Origin: Desulfobulbaceae bacterium
Lineage (GTDB): Bacteria; Desulfobacterota; Desulfobulbia; Desulfobulbales; Desulfocapsaceae
Assembly (NCBI GenBank): GCA_024636345.1
Contig: JAGXHG010000032.1
Coordinates: 62,001 to 126,000, forward strand
Direction: 5' to 3'
Length of the DNA stretch: 64,000 bases
This document shows positions 53,702 through 62,780 of this stretch, piece after piece (the first letter of the stretch is position 1; every line of letters begins with the position of its first letter). Below the pieces are notes generated by a model. That model worked only from the letters and a program-made list of their open reading frames with translations, had not been told where the DNA came from and searched no databases. The translations under genes were made by a program, and so were the position numbers.

Positions 53702-54445
53702 ATGAACTCGCTGCCACCATGCTACGGCATCATCCCGACCCGCTTTGCCTCTTCCCGCTTCGAGGGAAAACCCCTAGCCCTCATCCTCGGCAAACCAATG
53801 ATTCAGCATGTCTATAGCCGAGCCTGCCAATGTCCCCATTTGCAGCAGGTTGTTCTGGCAACCGATGATGAACGTATCTTTTCGGTGGCTGCGTCCCTGG
53901 CCATTCCCGTGCTCATGACCAGCCCCAATCATAGCTGCGGCACCGAAAGGGTACTCGAGGCAGCGCGTCTGCTCGCAGTGCCTGATGATGGAGTGGTTGT
54001 CAACATTCAAGGTGATGAACCGGCCCTCGAACCGGAAATGCTGACTGCCCTCATCGCCCCGTTCTGCTCTGCTGAAATCCAGGTCACCACCCTGGCCCGG
54101 AAGATAAACAGCAGTGAAGCACAGGCCACGGATCAGGTCAAGGTGGTTATGGGAAGGGACAATCGAGCCCTCTACTTCTCCCGGCTTCCCCTTCCCTTTC
54201 CTCAGGACGGAAGCGAAGGTGAGTATTACGGCCACATCGGCATCTATGCCTTCAGGATGAAGACCCTAGAGCAGTTTGTTGCTCTCGAAAAAGGAGTTCT
54301 GGAAAAAAAGGAAGCGCTTGAACAGTTGCGCCTGCTGGAAAACAATATCCCCATCCACGTAGTGATAACAAGCCATAAAAGCCATGGCGTTGATCGTCCC
54401 GGGGATATTGCCATTGTCGAGCAGATTCTTAGAAACAAGGTGTAG
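53702..54445 (+). CDS. kdsB: CMP-Kdo synthetase
   Basis: Activates Kdo with CTP for LPS core synthesis. 247 residues. GIIPTRFASSRFEGKPLALI is the nucleotide-binding start, ATDDERIFSVAASLAIPVLM and CGTERVLEAARLL follow, and VVNIQGDEPALEPEMLTALI carries the metal-binding Asp. YGHIGIYAFRMKTLEQFVAL and VDRPGDIAIVEQIL close the fold. It directly follows waaA in an operon. Confirms a Gram-negative outer membrane. Confidence 0.96.
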   Translation: MNSLPPCYGIIPTRFASSRFEGKPLALILGKPMIQHVYSRACQCPHLQQVVLATDDERIFSVAASLAIPVLMTSPNHSCGTERVLEAARLLAVPDDGVVVNIQGDEPALEPEMLTALIAPFCSAEIQVTTLARKINSSEAQATDQVKVVMGRDNRALYFSRLPLPFPQDGSEGEYYGHIGIYAFRMKTLEQFVALEKGVLEKKEALEQLRLLENNIPIHVVITSHKSHGVDRPGDIAIVEQILRNKV

Positions 54446-54450
54446 GATTA

Positions 54451-54523
54451 TTTGTAGAAGCTTATAGATCGAATCTGACAGCTAGGGCGAAAGCTGCCAC
54501 CCTTAATCTGACATTCGCAGTAG
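54451..54523 (+). repeat. Interspersed repeat A, copy 2
   Basis: Matches the reverse complement of 15128-15197 at about 80 percent. Starts just after the kdsB stop. Confidence 0.55.
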
Positions 54524-54742
54524 CAAGCTAATATTTACGACCAATGTTCAATTGGTTAAGGTTCGTTTTGGCAATCTTATTTTTGTGAGCCTGAACCAGA
54601 CTCACTATTTTGGGAATATATTGATTATTCAAAGCATCACTCTCCCACGAACTGCTTTGTAGTAAACAGGCACAGTTGGAAGATGTCGCGATGATCATGT
54701 CAGAGCAGTTGGGGCGTTTTAGTCTTTTCGCAAAATGAGGAT

Positions 54743-54852
54743 GAATTCTCTGTTTTTAGGCAGGTTAAAATTGTCTCATTGATAAGGGTGCCGCCAGATT
54801 ATATGATACTCTTGAGAATTCTCTGTTTTTAGGCAGGTTAAAATTGTCTCAT
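54743..54852 (+). repeat. Pair of identical 37-bp direct repeats
   Basis: 54743-54779 and 54816-54852 are identical over 37 bases (beginning GAATTCTCTGTTTTTAGGCA and ending AATTGTCTCAT), 73 bases apart start to start. Identity over unselected DNA suggests recent duplication, for instance mobile-element ends. Confidence 0.8.
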
Positions 54853-54947
54853 CCCACCACGACCTTGGCAACACCATCAAAGCTGTTCTTGATCAATAAA
54901 TCCACTACAGGATCTAATTGACTACCGCCTATACGGTAGGACATCAT
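54849..54947 (-). pseudogene. Possible N-terminal fragment of an IS256-type transposase
   Basis: Minus-strand frame MMSYRIGGSQLDPVVDLLIK ending KVVVG follows a good ribosome site (GAAGGAGAAG). DPVVDLLIKNSFDGVAK resembles the N-terminus of some Mutator/IS256 transposases. It stops after 32 codons exactly at the second 37-bp repeat. Recognition is from memory and weak. Confidence 0.35.
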
Positions 54948-55236
54948 CTTCTCCTTCGGTTGTTTGTTGATATTGGAGTTGGCAAGAGTAAGCCTTGGCC
55001 TACTCTTGTGCAACTCTATCCAAATTTACAGAAAAAACGATACCCTGATGGTCAGTTTGTGTCTTCCATAATGCTGGGAGAGGATAGCTGGCACCATTTA
55101 TGTTTTTCTGCTCTTTGTTATCTTTCTTTGAGCGACTCAAAGCTCAACCTATTGCTCAAGTCTTCAGAATCACTTTTCCTTAAGGGAAAAATCGTCATGA
55201 GCTTCCTTCAAGGCCAGCGCACCAATCGCATGAAAC

Positions 55237-55274
55237 ATACTGAAACACAATCGTTTCGCGTGCTGTTTCAGTAT
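55237..55274. promoter_or_regulatory. Inverted repeat upstream of a sigma-54 promoter
   Basis: ATACTGAAACA and TGTTTCAGTAT are perfect 11-bp arms around 16 bases that also contain CGTTTCG. More GTTTCG units follow at 55311, 55321 and 55349. It lies about 140-180 bases before the sigma-54 promoter at 55415, a normal enhancer distance. The cluster's own AAA+ regulator (61263-62753) is the natural candidate binder. Confidence 0.55.
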
Positions 55275-55414
55275 TATTCCACTATTAAATCAAATAGTTG
55301 AAATACAAATGTTTCGTTTTGTTTCGAATCGTCCAACAAGAACAAGAAGTTTCGAATCGTCCACCCAGGCAATAACTACTTGATTTTATGATCACAAAAA
55401 ACATCATCATTAAA

Positions 55415-55431
55415 TTGGCACGCTAACTGCT
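55415..55431 (+). promoter_or_regulatory. Sigma-54 promoter of the 55.5-kb cluster
   Basis: TTGGCACGCTAACTGCT: GG and GC are 10 bases apart with a consensus -24 half. The predicted start near 55442 lies about 55 bases before the first gene. Confidence 0.75.
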
Positions 55432-55496
55432 ATATGAATAATAAGTTTGTTCGCAAAAGCGGACATGCAATCTTTTTATGATTTCGGAGGTGCAAT

Positions 55497-56711
55497 ATGC
55501 CATCAATCGCCATTTTGTCCAGCTCGTTCACAAACAGCAGTGAGATTATTGACGAATTATCTGTATTGTCAGGTTGTCAAGTGGTTACTGATCAGGATGT
55601 TATCTTGAAAGCCGCAGATAAACAGGGCGCTGATCCCCAAAAATTGGAGCGTACACTTTCTGGTAAGAAATCAGTTTTTAATGAATTTACCTTGGAGCAG
55701 GAACGTTGTATCAGTTTGCTTAAGCTGACCATTGCCGGCATGTTGAAGGAGAATGACCGCAAGCTTTTTGTTGGTCTTATTACCCATCTCATTCCTTCAG
55801 AAATTACTCATGTAGTCAAGGTGTTACTTTTTGACACCAAGGCCAACCGCATTGAGAATGGAGTGGCCTCCGGCCTCTCTAAAACTGATGCCCAGAAAGA
55901 GATCAAAAAAAGTGATGTCGCCGCCTTTGGCCTGACAGATTTTCTCTTCAAAAAAGAGGCCTGGGATGCAAGTCTCTATGACGTTGTCATCCCGGTGACG
56001 ACAATGGCATCTCAGGAAGCGGTGCAGCTGATTCTGACATGCAGGCAAAAAGAAACGGTTAAAAAATCAGAGTCATCACTGCAGGCGGCTGAAGATATGG
56101 CCTTGATTGCCAAAGTAGAACTGGCCCTTCTTGAGAAAGGACACAACATTGAAGTTTACGCCCAAAACAGCAATGTCATTCTTACCGTGAACAAAAGCGT
56201 TCTCCTGTTTGATCGGCTCGTCAGTGAGTTGATCACAATTGTCAGCGAAGTGGAGAGTGTCAAAGGCGTGGAGGTTGTCAAGGGCAAGGACTACAGTACC
56301 TCCATATATTCTAAGCAAAATTTTGAGCTCCCATCAAAGGTTCTTCTTGTTGATGATGAAAAGGAGTTAGCGCAGACCATTTCCGAGAGACTGATTAACA
56401 GGGATGTAGGCACCTATGCAGTCCATGATGGCCAGCAGGCCCTCAATCTGATTACCAGCGACGACAACAAACCAGATGTGATGGTTCTCGACCTGAGAAT
56501 GCCTGGCATGGATGGCATCGAAGTGCTCCGCAAAACCAAAGAGGCGAAATCCAATATAGAAATTATCATTCTTACAGGTCACGGTACACAGAAGGATCGT
56601 GAGATCTGCATGGAGCTCGGCGCCTTTGCCTATCTTCAAAAGCCTGTTGATATCGAGGAGTTATCTGCTACCATATATGATGCTCACAAAAAAGCAGCGA
56701 CTCAGCAGTAG
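55497..56711 (+). CDS. Cytidylate kinase-like domain fused to response-regulator receiver
   Basis: 404 residues. The N-terminal 190 residues have the layout of the cytidylate-kinase-like family (start MPSIAILSSSFTNSSEIIDE, then FVGLITHLIPSEITHVVKVL). The P-loop is not a GxxGxGKS, so nucleotide binding is doubtful. The middle (LALLEKGHNIEVYAQNSNVI) looks like a BON-type fold. The C-terminus is a receiver domain, KVLLVDDEKELAQTISERLI, with phospho-Asp in VMVLDLRMPGMDGIEVL and the Thr/Lys of LTGHGT and LQKPVD. A receiver without an output enzyme is typical of phosphorelay hubs. First gene after the sigma-54 promoter. Confidence 0.75.
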   Translation: MPSIAILSSSFTNSSEIIDELSVLSGCQVVTDQDVILKAADKQGADPQKLERTLSGKKSVFNEFTLEQERCISLLKLTIAGMLKENDRKLFVGLITHLIPSEITHVVKVLLFDTKANRIENGVASGLSKTDAQKEIKKSDVAAFGLTDFLFKKEAWDASLYDVVIPVTTMASQEAVQLILTCRQKETVKKSESSLQAAEDMALIAKVELALLEKGHNIEVYAQNSNVILTVNKSVLLFDRLVSELITIVSEVESVKGVEVVKGKDYSTSIYSKQNFELPSKVLLVDDEKELAQTISERLINRDVGTYAVHDGQQALNLITSDDNKPDVMVLDLRMPGMDGIEVLRKTKEAKSNIEIIILTGHGTQKDREICMELGAFAYLQKPVDIEELSATIYDAHKKAATQQ

Positions 56712-56770
56712 TAAGAGCTCAGGAAAAACACAGCAGCGTTGTTTAGCGTAACATAAAAAAGGAGAAAAGA

Positions 56771-57211
56771 ATGAGCGAAGAGATGGATGCCAAGGTCCTC
56801 CTGGTGGACGACGAAGAAGAATTTTGCGATCTTCTTTCCGAACGCCTGGGGAACAGAGGAATGAAGGTGGATACGGTCAACAGTGGCGAGGATGCAGTCT
56901 CTAAGGTTGACAATGAAAGCTTTGACGCGATCATTGTTGATCTTTCCATGCCCGGCATTGATGGTCTTGAAACCTTGCGCCGTATCAAAGAAAAAAGACC
57001 TGATCTTGAAATTATTATGCTCACCGGCCATGCCACGGTTCAAAACAGCATTGAGGCAATGAAGCTTGGCGCTGAGGATCTTCTTGAAAAGCCGGTGGAT
57101 CTTAAAGCTCTGATGGAAAAGATCAAAGAGGCCAAACACAAAAGAATGGTGGTATTAGAGAAAAAAACCAGCGATGAGCTCAAAGAGATCATGAAACACA
57201 AGGCTTGGTAA
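56771..57211 (+). CDS. Single-receiver response regulator
   Basis: 146 residues: receiver domain plus a short charged helical tail. VLLVDDEEEFCDLLSERLGN holds the acidic pocket, AIIVDLSMPGIDGLETLRRI the phospho-Asp, MLTGHATVQNSIEAMKLGAE the Thr, and LLEKPVDLKALMEKIKEAKH the Lys. No DNA-binding domain, so it acts by protein contact. Similar to the receiver of the preceding fusion protein; the sensor kinase starting at 63131 is a likely partner. The ATG follows AAAAAGGAGAAAAGA. Confidence 0.9.
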   Translation: MSEEMDAKVLLVDDEEEFCDLLSERLGNRGMKVDTVNSGEDAVSKVDNESFDAIIVDLSMPGIDGLETLRRIKEKRPDLEIIMLTGHATVQNSIEAMKLGAEDLLEKPVDLKALMEKIKEAKHKRMVVLEKKTSDELKEIMKHKAW

Positions 57212-57402
57212 ACATGCCTGATTCCTAACGCTGTCCGGCGTTTACAAGCGTAATTCCTCACCCTGACACCCTTTAATTTTGACCATGAACAAATGGTACA
57301 GGTGTGGTGCGTTTAAAATTGATCATTCAAAATAATAGCTGCTGTGAACACCCCGAAGCTATCAGTCAGAGACAATATAAACAATATAACAGGAGGCTCG
57401 TT

Positions 57403-57927
57403 GTGGCTGAAAATCCCCCCCTAATAAGAGACGTTACCATTCCTCTGGAGCGCTACCCTCATCTGAATGAAAATCAGACTCTCCAGGATGCGATAACGGA
57501 AATACGCTCTTTCGCCGTTGGTGAAAAAGAACGCATCCGTTACTCCTGCCTTCTCATTGTCAACGACAGCAATCAGTTGGTGGGTAGAGTCACCCTCAAG
57601 GATCTTTTACAAGGCCTGGCGCCTCGTTTTGTCGAGGCCACCAAGGTAGAAAAGTTTGAAGGCCAGGGCTCTGAATTCCCCAATCTGGCAATCCTTATGG
57701 AGGATTCATTCTTCAGCGACTGCAAACAGCAGGGCCAGAAAAAGATCAGCGAGTTCATGAGCAAAATACCGCTTATGATCAATGCTGATTCCCCGATTTT
57801 AAGGGCCTTAGCGATTATGCTCAACACGGAAGATGCAGTCCTGCCAGTGCTTGATGGAGATAAAATCATCGGCGTTATTCGCATGGAAGAGATCTTTGCG
57901 GCAATCACTCGCCAATGCGCATTATAA
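57403..57927 (+). CDS. CBS-domain protein
   Basis: I start at GTG 57403 (VAENPPLIRDVTIPLERYPH), six bases after AGGAGG; the track start at 57304 has no support. 174 residues with two CBS units. The first runs NENQTLQDAITEIRSFAVGE through CLLIVNDSNQLVGRVTLKDL. The second runs INADSPILRALAIMLNTEDA through AVLPVLDGDKIIGVIRMEEI. CBS pairs bind adenine nucleotides and usually regulate an attached or neighbouring protein, here perhaps the DASS transporter 88 bases downstream. Confidence 0.88.
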   Translation: MAENPPLIRDVTIPLERYPHLNENQTLQDAITEIRSFAVGEKERIRYSCLLIVNDSNQLVGRVTLKDLLQGLAPRFVEATKVEKFEGQGSEFPNLAILMEDSFFSDCKQQGQKKISEFMSKIPLMINADSPILRALAIMLNTEDAVLPVLDGDKIIGVIRMEEIFAAITRQCAL

Positions 57928-58015
57928 CATAAAAAAATAGTAGTCTGCGGCAGGGCTACCCCCGGTCCAGACGCCAGAGAACCATTACTTATTTTTTTGA
58001 AAGAAGGGTCCGACA

Positions 58016-59512
58016 ATGACAAATACAAGATCAGAAACCATGAATTTACCAAGCAAAGAGGAGCCATTCGACTGGAAACGGCTCTTCTTCCTGTCCCTGG
58101 GCGTGGCGCTGTTTGCCATCGTCTATTACTCACCCCTCTGGCCGGATGCCGTTGATCCACAGGGGAAAAATTTCTTACTGACCAAAGAAGGTAAGGGCGC
58201 CATAGCTGTTTTTTTACTGGCAGCAACCTGGTGGATTTTTGAGGTTCTGCCCATTGGCGTGACCAGTCTGGCCATCGGTATTCTGCAGGCTCTGTTTTTT
58301 ATCCGTCCGGCCAAGGTGGCATTCAAGGATTTCATGGACCCCTCCGTCCTCTTTATCGTTGGTTCCATCGTTATCGGCATGGTCTTCACCAAGACCGGAC
58401 TGACCAAGCGTATAGCCTACAAGATGCTCTCCATTGTCGGTGAAAAAACGAGCCGGATCTATCTGGGCTGTTTTGTCCTCACCGCAGCGCTCACCCATAT
58501 CATGGCCCATACAGCGGTGGCAGCCACCATGTTCCCGTTGCTCATGGCTATCTATGCCCTCTATACCGACGAGGAAGGCCCAACCAAATTCGGCAAGGGT
58601 CTGTTCATGGGCATGGCCTATGTAGCAGGCGCCGGCAGTATCGTTACCCTGCTTGGTGCGGCCCGCGGCGCCGTGGCCCTCGGATTTTACAAGGACATGA
58701 CTGGTATTGATGTCAGCTTCTTCCAACTCTCCTACTATATGGCCCCCATCGGCTGGGGTATGACCTTCCTGCTCTGGTTCTATTTCATGTTTGTCTGCAA
58801 ACCGGAAAAAGATTCCATTCCCGGACTCAAAGAGAAGGCCTCAAGGATGTACAAGGAATTGGGTTCCTGGAGCTCCAAAGAGATCATGGCAGCCGTGATT
58901 GTTCTTGGCGCCATCCTGATCATTGCCCTGAAATCCTTTATCCCCATGCTAGAACCCCTTGACAAGACCGGCATCCTGCTTGTCTCCACCGTCCTCTTTT
59001 TCGTCGTCAACATCCTTGATGTTAACGACCTGGAAGAGATCCCCTGGAATATCGTCCTTCTCTTTGCCGGCGCCATGTCCATCGGCTTTTGCCTGTGGGA
59101 GACCGGTGCGGCCAAATGGATGGCCGTCAACTGGCTCACCCTGTTCCAGAGCGCACCGGCCATTGTCTTCATCCTCGGCATGGCCTTCTTTGTCCTGATC
59201 ATGACCAACTTCATCATGAACGTGGCCGCCATTGCCATCTCCATGCCGGTGGCCCTGGTTATTGCCCCCTATCTCGGTGTAGCAGGCGAGGTCATCCTTT
59301 TTACCGCTCTGGTGACAGCCGGTATGCCCTTCCTACTGCTGGTCGGCGCGGCGCCCAATGCCATCGCCTACAACTCCAAGCAGTTTACCACCGGCGAGTT
59401 CTTCCTCTACGGCATTCCCGCCAGCATTATCCTTATGATTGTACTCTATCTCGCCATCCAGTTTATCTGGCCTCTCATGGGTATGTCAGTTTATTTGCCT
59501 AAAGTATTATAA
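58016..59512 (+). CDS. DASS/SLC13-family anion:sodium symporter
   Basis: 498 residues, about eleven membrane segments. LLAATWWIFEVLPIGVTSLA is the conserved first DASS motif, and GSIVIGMVFTKTGLTKRIAY, TAALTHIMAHTAVAATMFPL and the late NFIMNVAAIAISMPVALVIA with GAAPNAIAYNSKQFTTGEFF follow. The last contains the second sodium-site loop. Substrate could be dicarboxylate, sulfate or another anion; I cannot tell. In Desulfobacterota such genes recur beside receiver, CBS and NhaD genes. Ribosome site GAAGGG is 7 bases before ATG. Confidence 0.88.
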   Translation: MTNTRSETMNLPSKEEPFDWKRLFFLSLGVALFAIVYYSPLWPDAVDPQGKNFLLTKEGKGAIAVFLLAATWWIFEVLPIGVTSLAIGILQALFFIRPAKVAFKDFMDPSVLFIVGSIVIGMVFTKTGLTKRIAYKMLSIVGEKTSRIYLGCFVLTAALTHIMAHTAVAATMFPLLMAIYALYTDEEGPTKFGKGLFMGMAYVAGAGSIVTLLGAARGAVALGFYKDMTGIDVSFFQLSYYMAPIGWGMTFLLWFYFMFVCKPEKDSIPGLKEKASRMYKELGSWSSKEIMAAVIVLGAILIIALKSFIPMLEPLDKTGILLVSTVLFFVVNILDVNDLEEIPWNIVLLFAGAMSIGFCLWETGAAKWMAVNWLTLFQSAPAIVFILGMAFFVLIMTNFIMNVAAIAISMPVALVIAPYLGVAGEVILFTALVTAGMPFLLLVGAAPNAIAYNSKQFTTGEFFLYGIPASIILMIVLYLAIQFIWPLMGMSVYLPKVL

Positions 59513-59582
59513 GCCGCTAGAATAAAGCTGTTTATCTATTGAACAAGAACCAGTAATGTCTGGCTAATTGTATGTGTTTAGC

Positions 59583-59611
59583 TTCCCTTCCCCCTATCAG
59601 AGGGAAGGGAA
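59583..59611 (+). terminator. Hairpin between DASS and NhaD-like genes
   Basis: TTCCCTTCCC and GGGAAGGGAA form a 10-bp stem with a short loop, followed by AATAATTAGTT rather than a T-run. It may reduce read-through into the next gene. Confidence 0.5.
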
Positions 59612-59646
59612 ATAATTAGTTCATCTGACTGCAGCCTGCAAAAGGC

Positions 59647-61110
59647 ATGAGAGAAGAGGAGAATACCACGGTGAATACAGTACTATACATCTTAACATTT
59701 GCGGCCGGTCTGCTTCTGGGGATACCTGAAGCAGTGCTCGCCGCCACAGGGGGCCAAGTCGAGACCCTTGACCTTACGGCCCACTGGGTAGGCTACGCGG
59801 CCCTGATTATCTTTGTCGTGGCTTATCTGTTTGTTATGGGTGAAGAGTACACCCATCTTCGTAAATCAAAACCAGTGCTGCTGGCAGCCGGTCTTATCTG
59901 GGGATTGATTGCCTGGGTCTATGCCAGTCACGGCCTGAATCATGCAGCAGAGATAGCTGTCCGTCATAACCTTTTGGAATACGGTGAGCTTTTTCTCTTT
60001 CTGCTCGTTGCCATGACCTATATCAATGCCATGGAAGAACGGCAGGTATTTGAGGCCCTGCGTGCCCGCTTAGTCTCTGCCGGTTTTTCCTATCGCAAAC
60101 TCTTCTGGATCACCGGATTGCTTGCTTTTTTTATCTCCCCGGTTGCCGACAACCTCACCACCGCCCTGCTTATGTGTGCTGTGGTCATGGCTATTGGCAA
60201 GGATAATGCCAAATTTGTCATGCTTTCTTGTATCAATATTGTAGTTGCCGCCAATGCCGGTGGTGCCTTCAGTCCCTTTGGCGACATCACTACCCTTATG
60301 GTCTGGCAGAAGGGAATCGTGCCATTCTGGACTTTTTTTGCCCTTTTCGTCCCAGCGGTGGTGAACTGGGTTGTCCCGGCCCTGATCATGAGTTTTGCCG
60401 TTCCTAACATCCAGCCTACCGCCTGCACGCTGGATATCAAAATGAAACGGGGTGGATTTGTAGTTATAGGACTCTTTTTGTTGACCATCTGCACCGCAGT
60501 CTCTTTTCATAATTTTTTACACATGCCACCGGTTATAGGTATGATGACCGGTCTCTCTTTTCTGAAAATTTTTGGTTACTACCTGAAGAAAACCCATAAA
60601 AATGGTCATGGAGCTTCTGGATATGATCCGAACAAGGCAGAAGAGGAAGTGGGTGATACCGTGGCCTTTGATGTATTCAAGAATATTGCCCGGGCCGAAT
60701 GGGATACCCTGATGTTTTTTTACGGCGTGATCCTCTGCGTCGGCGGCCTCGGCTTTATCGGCTACCTGGCCATGGCCTCCCAGACCATGTACGTTGGCTG
60801 GGGCGCCACCCCTGCCAATATCATGGTGGGTGTACTCTCGGCAATCGTTGATAATATTCCGGTGATGTTTGCTGTACTCACCATGAAGCCTGATATGAGT
60901 ACAGGCCAATGGCTGCTGGTAACACTCACAGCAGGTGTCGGCGGCAGCATGCTGTCCATCGGTTCAGCCGCAGGGGTTGCCCTCATGGGCCAGGCCCGCG
61001 GCATGTACACCTTTTTCGGTCATCTCAAATGGACACCGGTTATTGCCCTTGGCTACGCGGCCAGTATCTATGTCCATTTTCTGGTCAATGCCAGATTTTT
61101 TGTTCAGTAA
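59647..61110 (+). CDS. nhaD: NhaD-type Na+/H+ antiporter
   Basis: 487 residues in the ion-transporter superfamily. After a signal-like first helix, the conserved parts are VADNLTTALLMCAVVMAIGK, VVAANAGGAFSPFGDITTLM and AIVDNIPVMFAVLTMKPDM; the DN and GD pairs are typical of NhaD. It would expel sodium in exchange for protons and complement the sodium-coupled DASS transporter just upstream. ATG 59647 is used; a GTG 24 bases later lies nearer the stronger GAGGAG site and may be the real start. Confidence 0.88.
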   Translation: MREEENTTVNTVLYILTFAAGLLLGIPEAVLAATGGQVETLDLTAHWVGYAALIIFVVAYLFVMGEEYTHLRKSKPVLLAAGLIWGLIAWVYASHGLNHAAEIAVRHNLLEYGELFLFLLVAMTYINAMEERQVFEALRARLVSAGFSYRKLFWITGLLAFFISPVADNLTTALLMCAVVMAIGKDNAKFVMLSCINIVVAANAGGAFSPFGDITTLMVWQKGIVPFWTFFALFVPAVVNWVVPALIMSFAVPNIQPTACTLDIKMKRGGFVVIGLFLLTICTAVSFHNFLHMPPVIGMMTGLSFLKIFGYYLKKTHKNGHGASGYDPNKAEEEVGDTVAFDVFKNIARAEWDTLMFFYGVILCVGGLGFIGYLAMASQTMYVGWGATPANIMVGVLSAIVDNIPVMFAVLTMKPDMSTGQWLLVTLTAGVGGSMLSIGSAAGVALMGQARGMYTFFGHLKWTPVIALGYAASIYVHFLVNARFFVQ

Positions 61111-61262
61111 GCCGTTGTCAAAGAAACAATTGTAACATACAGTACAGTAACCGCATAAGGAGCCGTAAAGAAATAAGTTAAAATGTAATGGTTAGTTCTT
61201 TACGGCCTCCCAAGCAGTATCAGAGTGAGATTTTTCAGATAAGAAAAGGAGCCCCGGAAGTA

Positions 61263-62753
61263 ATGGTCCCGGATACGTGGCAAAAGACTAACAATGTTCT
61301 TTGCGCTCTGCGGCTCTATGCGAGGCCAAAGGTTTATTGCACTATTGAGACCATGCCAATATCATCATCCATCTTAGTTGAACCCGAATCAATCACAGAG
61401 ATACTGAATGGTGTGCCCCTTGGCATTATTCTCCTCGACCGGTCATTATGTGTTCTCCGGATGAACCGTTTTTTTGAAGCCCTTACCGGTTATTCTGAAG
61501 AAGATTCCCTTGGTATTCCCGGGAATTTTATCGTCCGCAGCGACTTGCACAGCAAAGGCCAGATTTTTCGTCAGATACTGGAGAGTGGTGAGAGCCGTGT
61601 CCAGGAAGGCACCATCATCAACTGTCATCGGAAAAAGCTTCCTATCCTTTTTACCATCTCTCCTTTGCATGACAGTCAGGGGCAAATAGCCGGGCTTATC
61701 ATTGTCCTTGAAGATCTGTCCTCACTACAGCGTGCTGAACGAAATGCAGGCGGAGCTGATGGTATGGGTAAAATCCTGGGGCATAGTCCCAAAATGCAGG
61801 AAGTTTTTGAACTCATACCTGTCCTGGCGCGAACCGACGCCTCACTTCTTATTACCGGGGAAACGGGCACAGGAAAGGATATGATAGCCGAAGTCATTCA
61901 TCAGACCTCGAAAAGAGCACGGCAGCCTTTTATCAAGATAAACTGCGGAGCTCTGCCGGAGGCCCTTCTCGAGTCCGAGCTCTTTGGTCATGTCCGCGGT
62001 GCTTTTACAGGCGCTGTCACGGACAAACCCGGTATGTTCCGTCTTGCCCAGGATGGCACTATCTTTCTCACAGAAATAGGAGACCTGCCTTTATCCCTCC
62101 AGGTGAAACTTCTCACTGTGCTTGATGACAGGGAATTCTATCCGGTGGGGGGGAGTAAAAAAGTAAAGGTGAACGTCAGGGTGATTGCCGCCACCCATCG
62201 TTCCTTGCGGGAGCAGGTAAGGGAGAGGTTGTTCCGGGAGGATCTTTTTTACCGCCTAAATGTGTTACGGATTCATCTTCCTCCTTTGCGGGAAAGAGAA
62301 GGCGATATCCGCCTTCTTCTTGACTATTTCCTCCGGGACTTTGTCTCCCAGCTCGGGAGCCATATTAAAGGATTTTCCAAGAGCTGCCTTGAACTGCTCC
62401 TTGCCTATGGCTTTTCAGGTAATGTCCGAGAACTCCGTAATATTGTCGAATATGCAGTCAATATCTGTCCCGGGGAACAGATAACACCTGAACATTTACC
62501 CAAATATCTTTTCGCTCCGGAAAGCCACCAGAAAAGTGTTGTTCCGGGCCAACCGGCCTCTGTCTTGTCCAGAGAAGAACAACCACATCAGACTACTAAT
62601 AAAACAGAAACACATTCTTCGGGAAACTGGAATGAAACGGAAAGGGAAATGATCCTGGATGCCATGAAAAAAACCGGCGGCAACCGCACCAAGGCTGCCG
62701 AACTTCTGGGCTGGGGTCGAACAACCCTTTGGCGTAAACTTAAGGCACTTTAA
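61263..62753 (+). CDS. PAS-AAA+ sigma-54 regulator with altered Walker B
   Basis: I take ATG 61263, after AAGGAG; ATG 61353 just before the PAS domain is an alternative and 61188 the longest. PAS domain: ILNGVPLGIILLDRSLCVLR onward. AAA+: Walker A GETGTGKDMIAEVIHQ, sigma-54 loop ESELFGHVRGAFTGAVTDKP, and Walker B QDGTIFLTEIGDLPLSLQ, where the usual Asp-Glu has become Thr-Glu. Then RVIAATHRSLREQ, and FSGNVRELRNIVEYAVNICP. A Fis-type HTH ends it (GGNRTKAAELLGWGRTTLWR). It probably acts on the promoter at 55415. No receiver domain is fused. Confidence 0.9.
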   Translation: MVPDTWQKTNNVLCALRLYARPKVYCTIETMPISSSILVEPESITEILNGVPLGIILLDRSLCVLRMNRFFEALTGYSEEDSLGIPGNFIVRSDLHSKGQIFRQILESGESRVQEGTIINCHRKKLPILFTISPLHDSQGQIAGLIIVLEDLSSLQRAERNAGGADGMGKILGHSPKMQEVFELIPVLARTDASLLITGETGTGKDMIAEVIHQTSKRARQPFIKINCGALPEALLESELFGHVRGAFTGAVTDKPGMFRLAQDGTIFLTEIGDLPLSLQVKLLTVLDDREFYPVGGSKKVKVNVRVIAATHRSLREQVRERLFREDLFYRLNVLRIHLPPLREREGDIRLLLDYFLRDFVSQLGSHIKGFSKSCLELLLAYGFSGNVRELRNIVEYAVNICPGEQITPEHLPKYLFAPESHQKSVVPGQPASVLSREEQPHQTTNKTETHSSGNWNETEREMILDAMKKTGGNRTKAAELLGWGRTTLWRKLKAL

Positions 62754-62780
62754 GGGAATTGGAATTTTTATTCTGTTGAT

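Noticed and set aside
54743-54852. CRISPR-like repeat pair
   Set aside because: Only two copies, no further repeats, no cas genes; better explained as direct repeats from a mobile element.
54918-55301. 127-codon plus-strand frame
   Set aside because: Unusual start, no recognisable motif, runs through the GAAACA/GTTTC inverted repeat, so more likely regulatory DNA.
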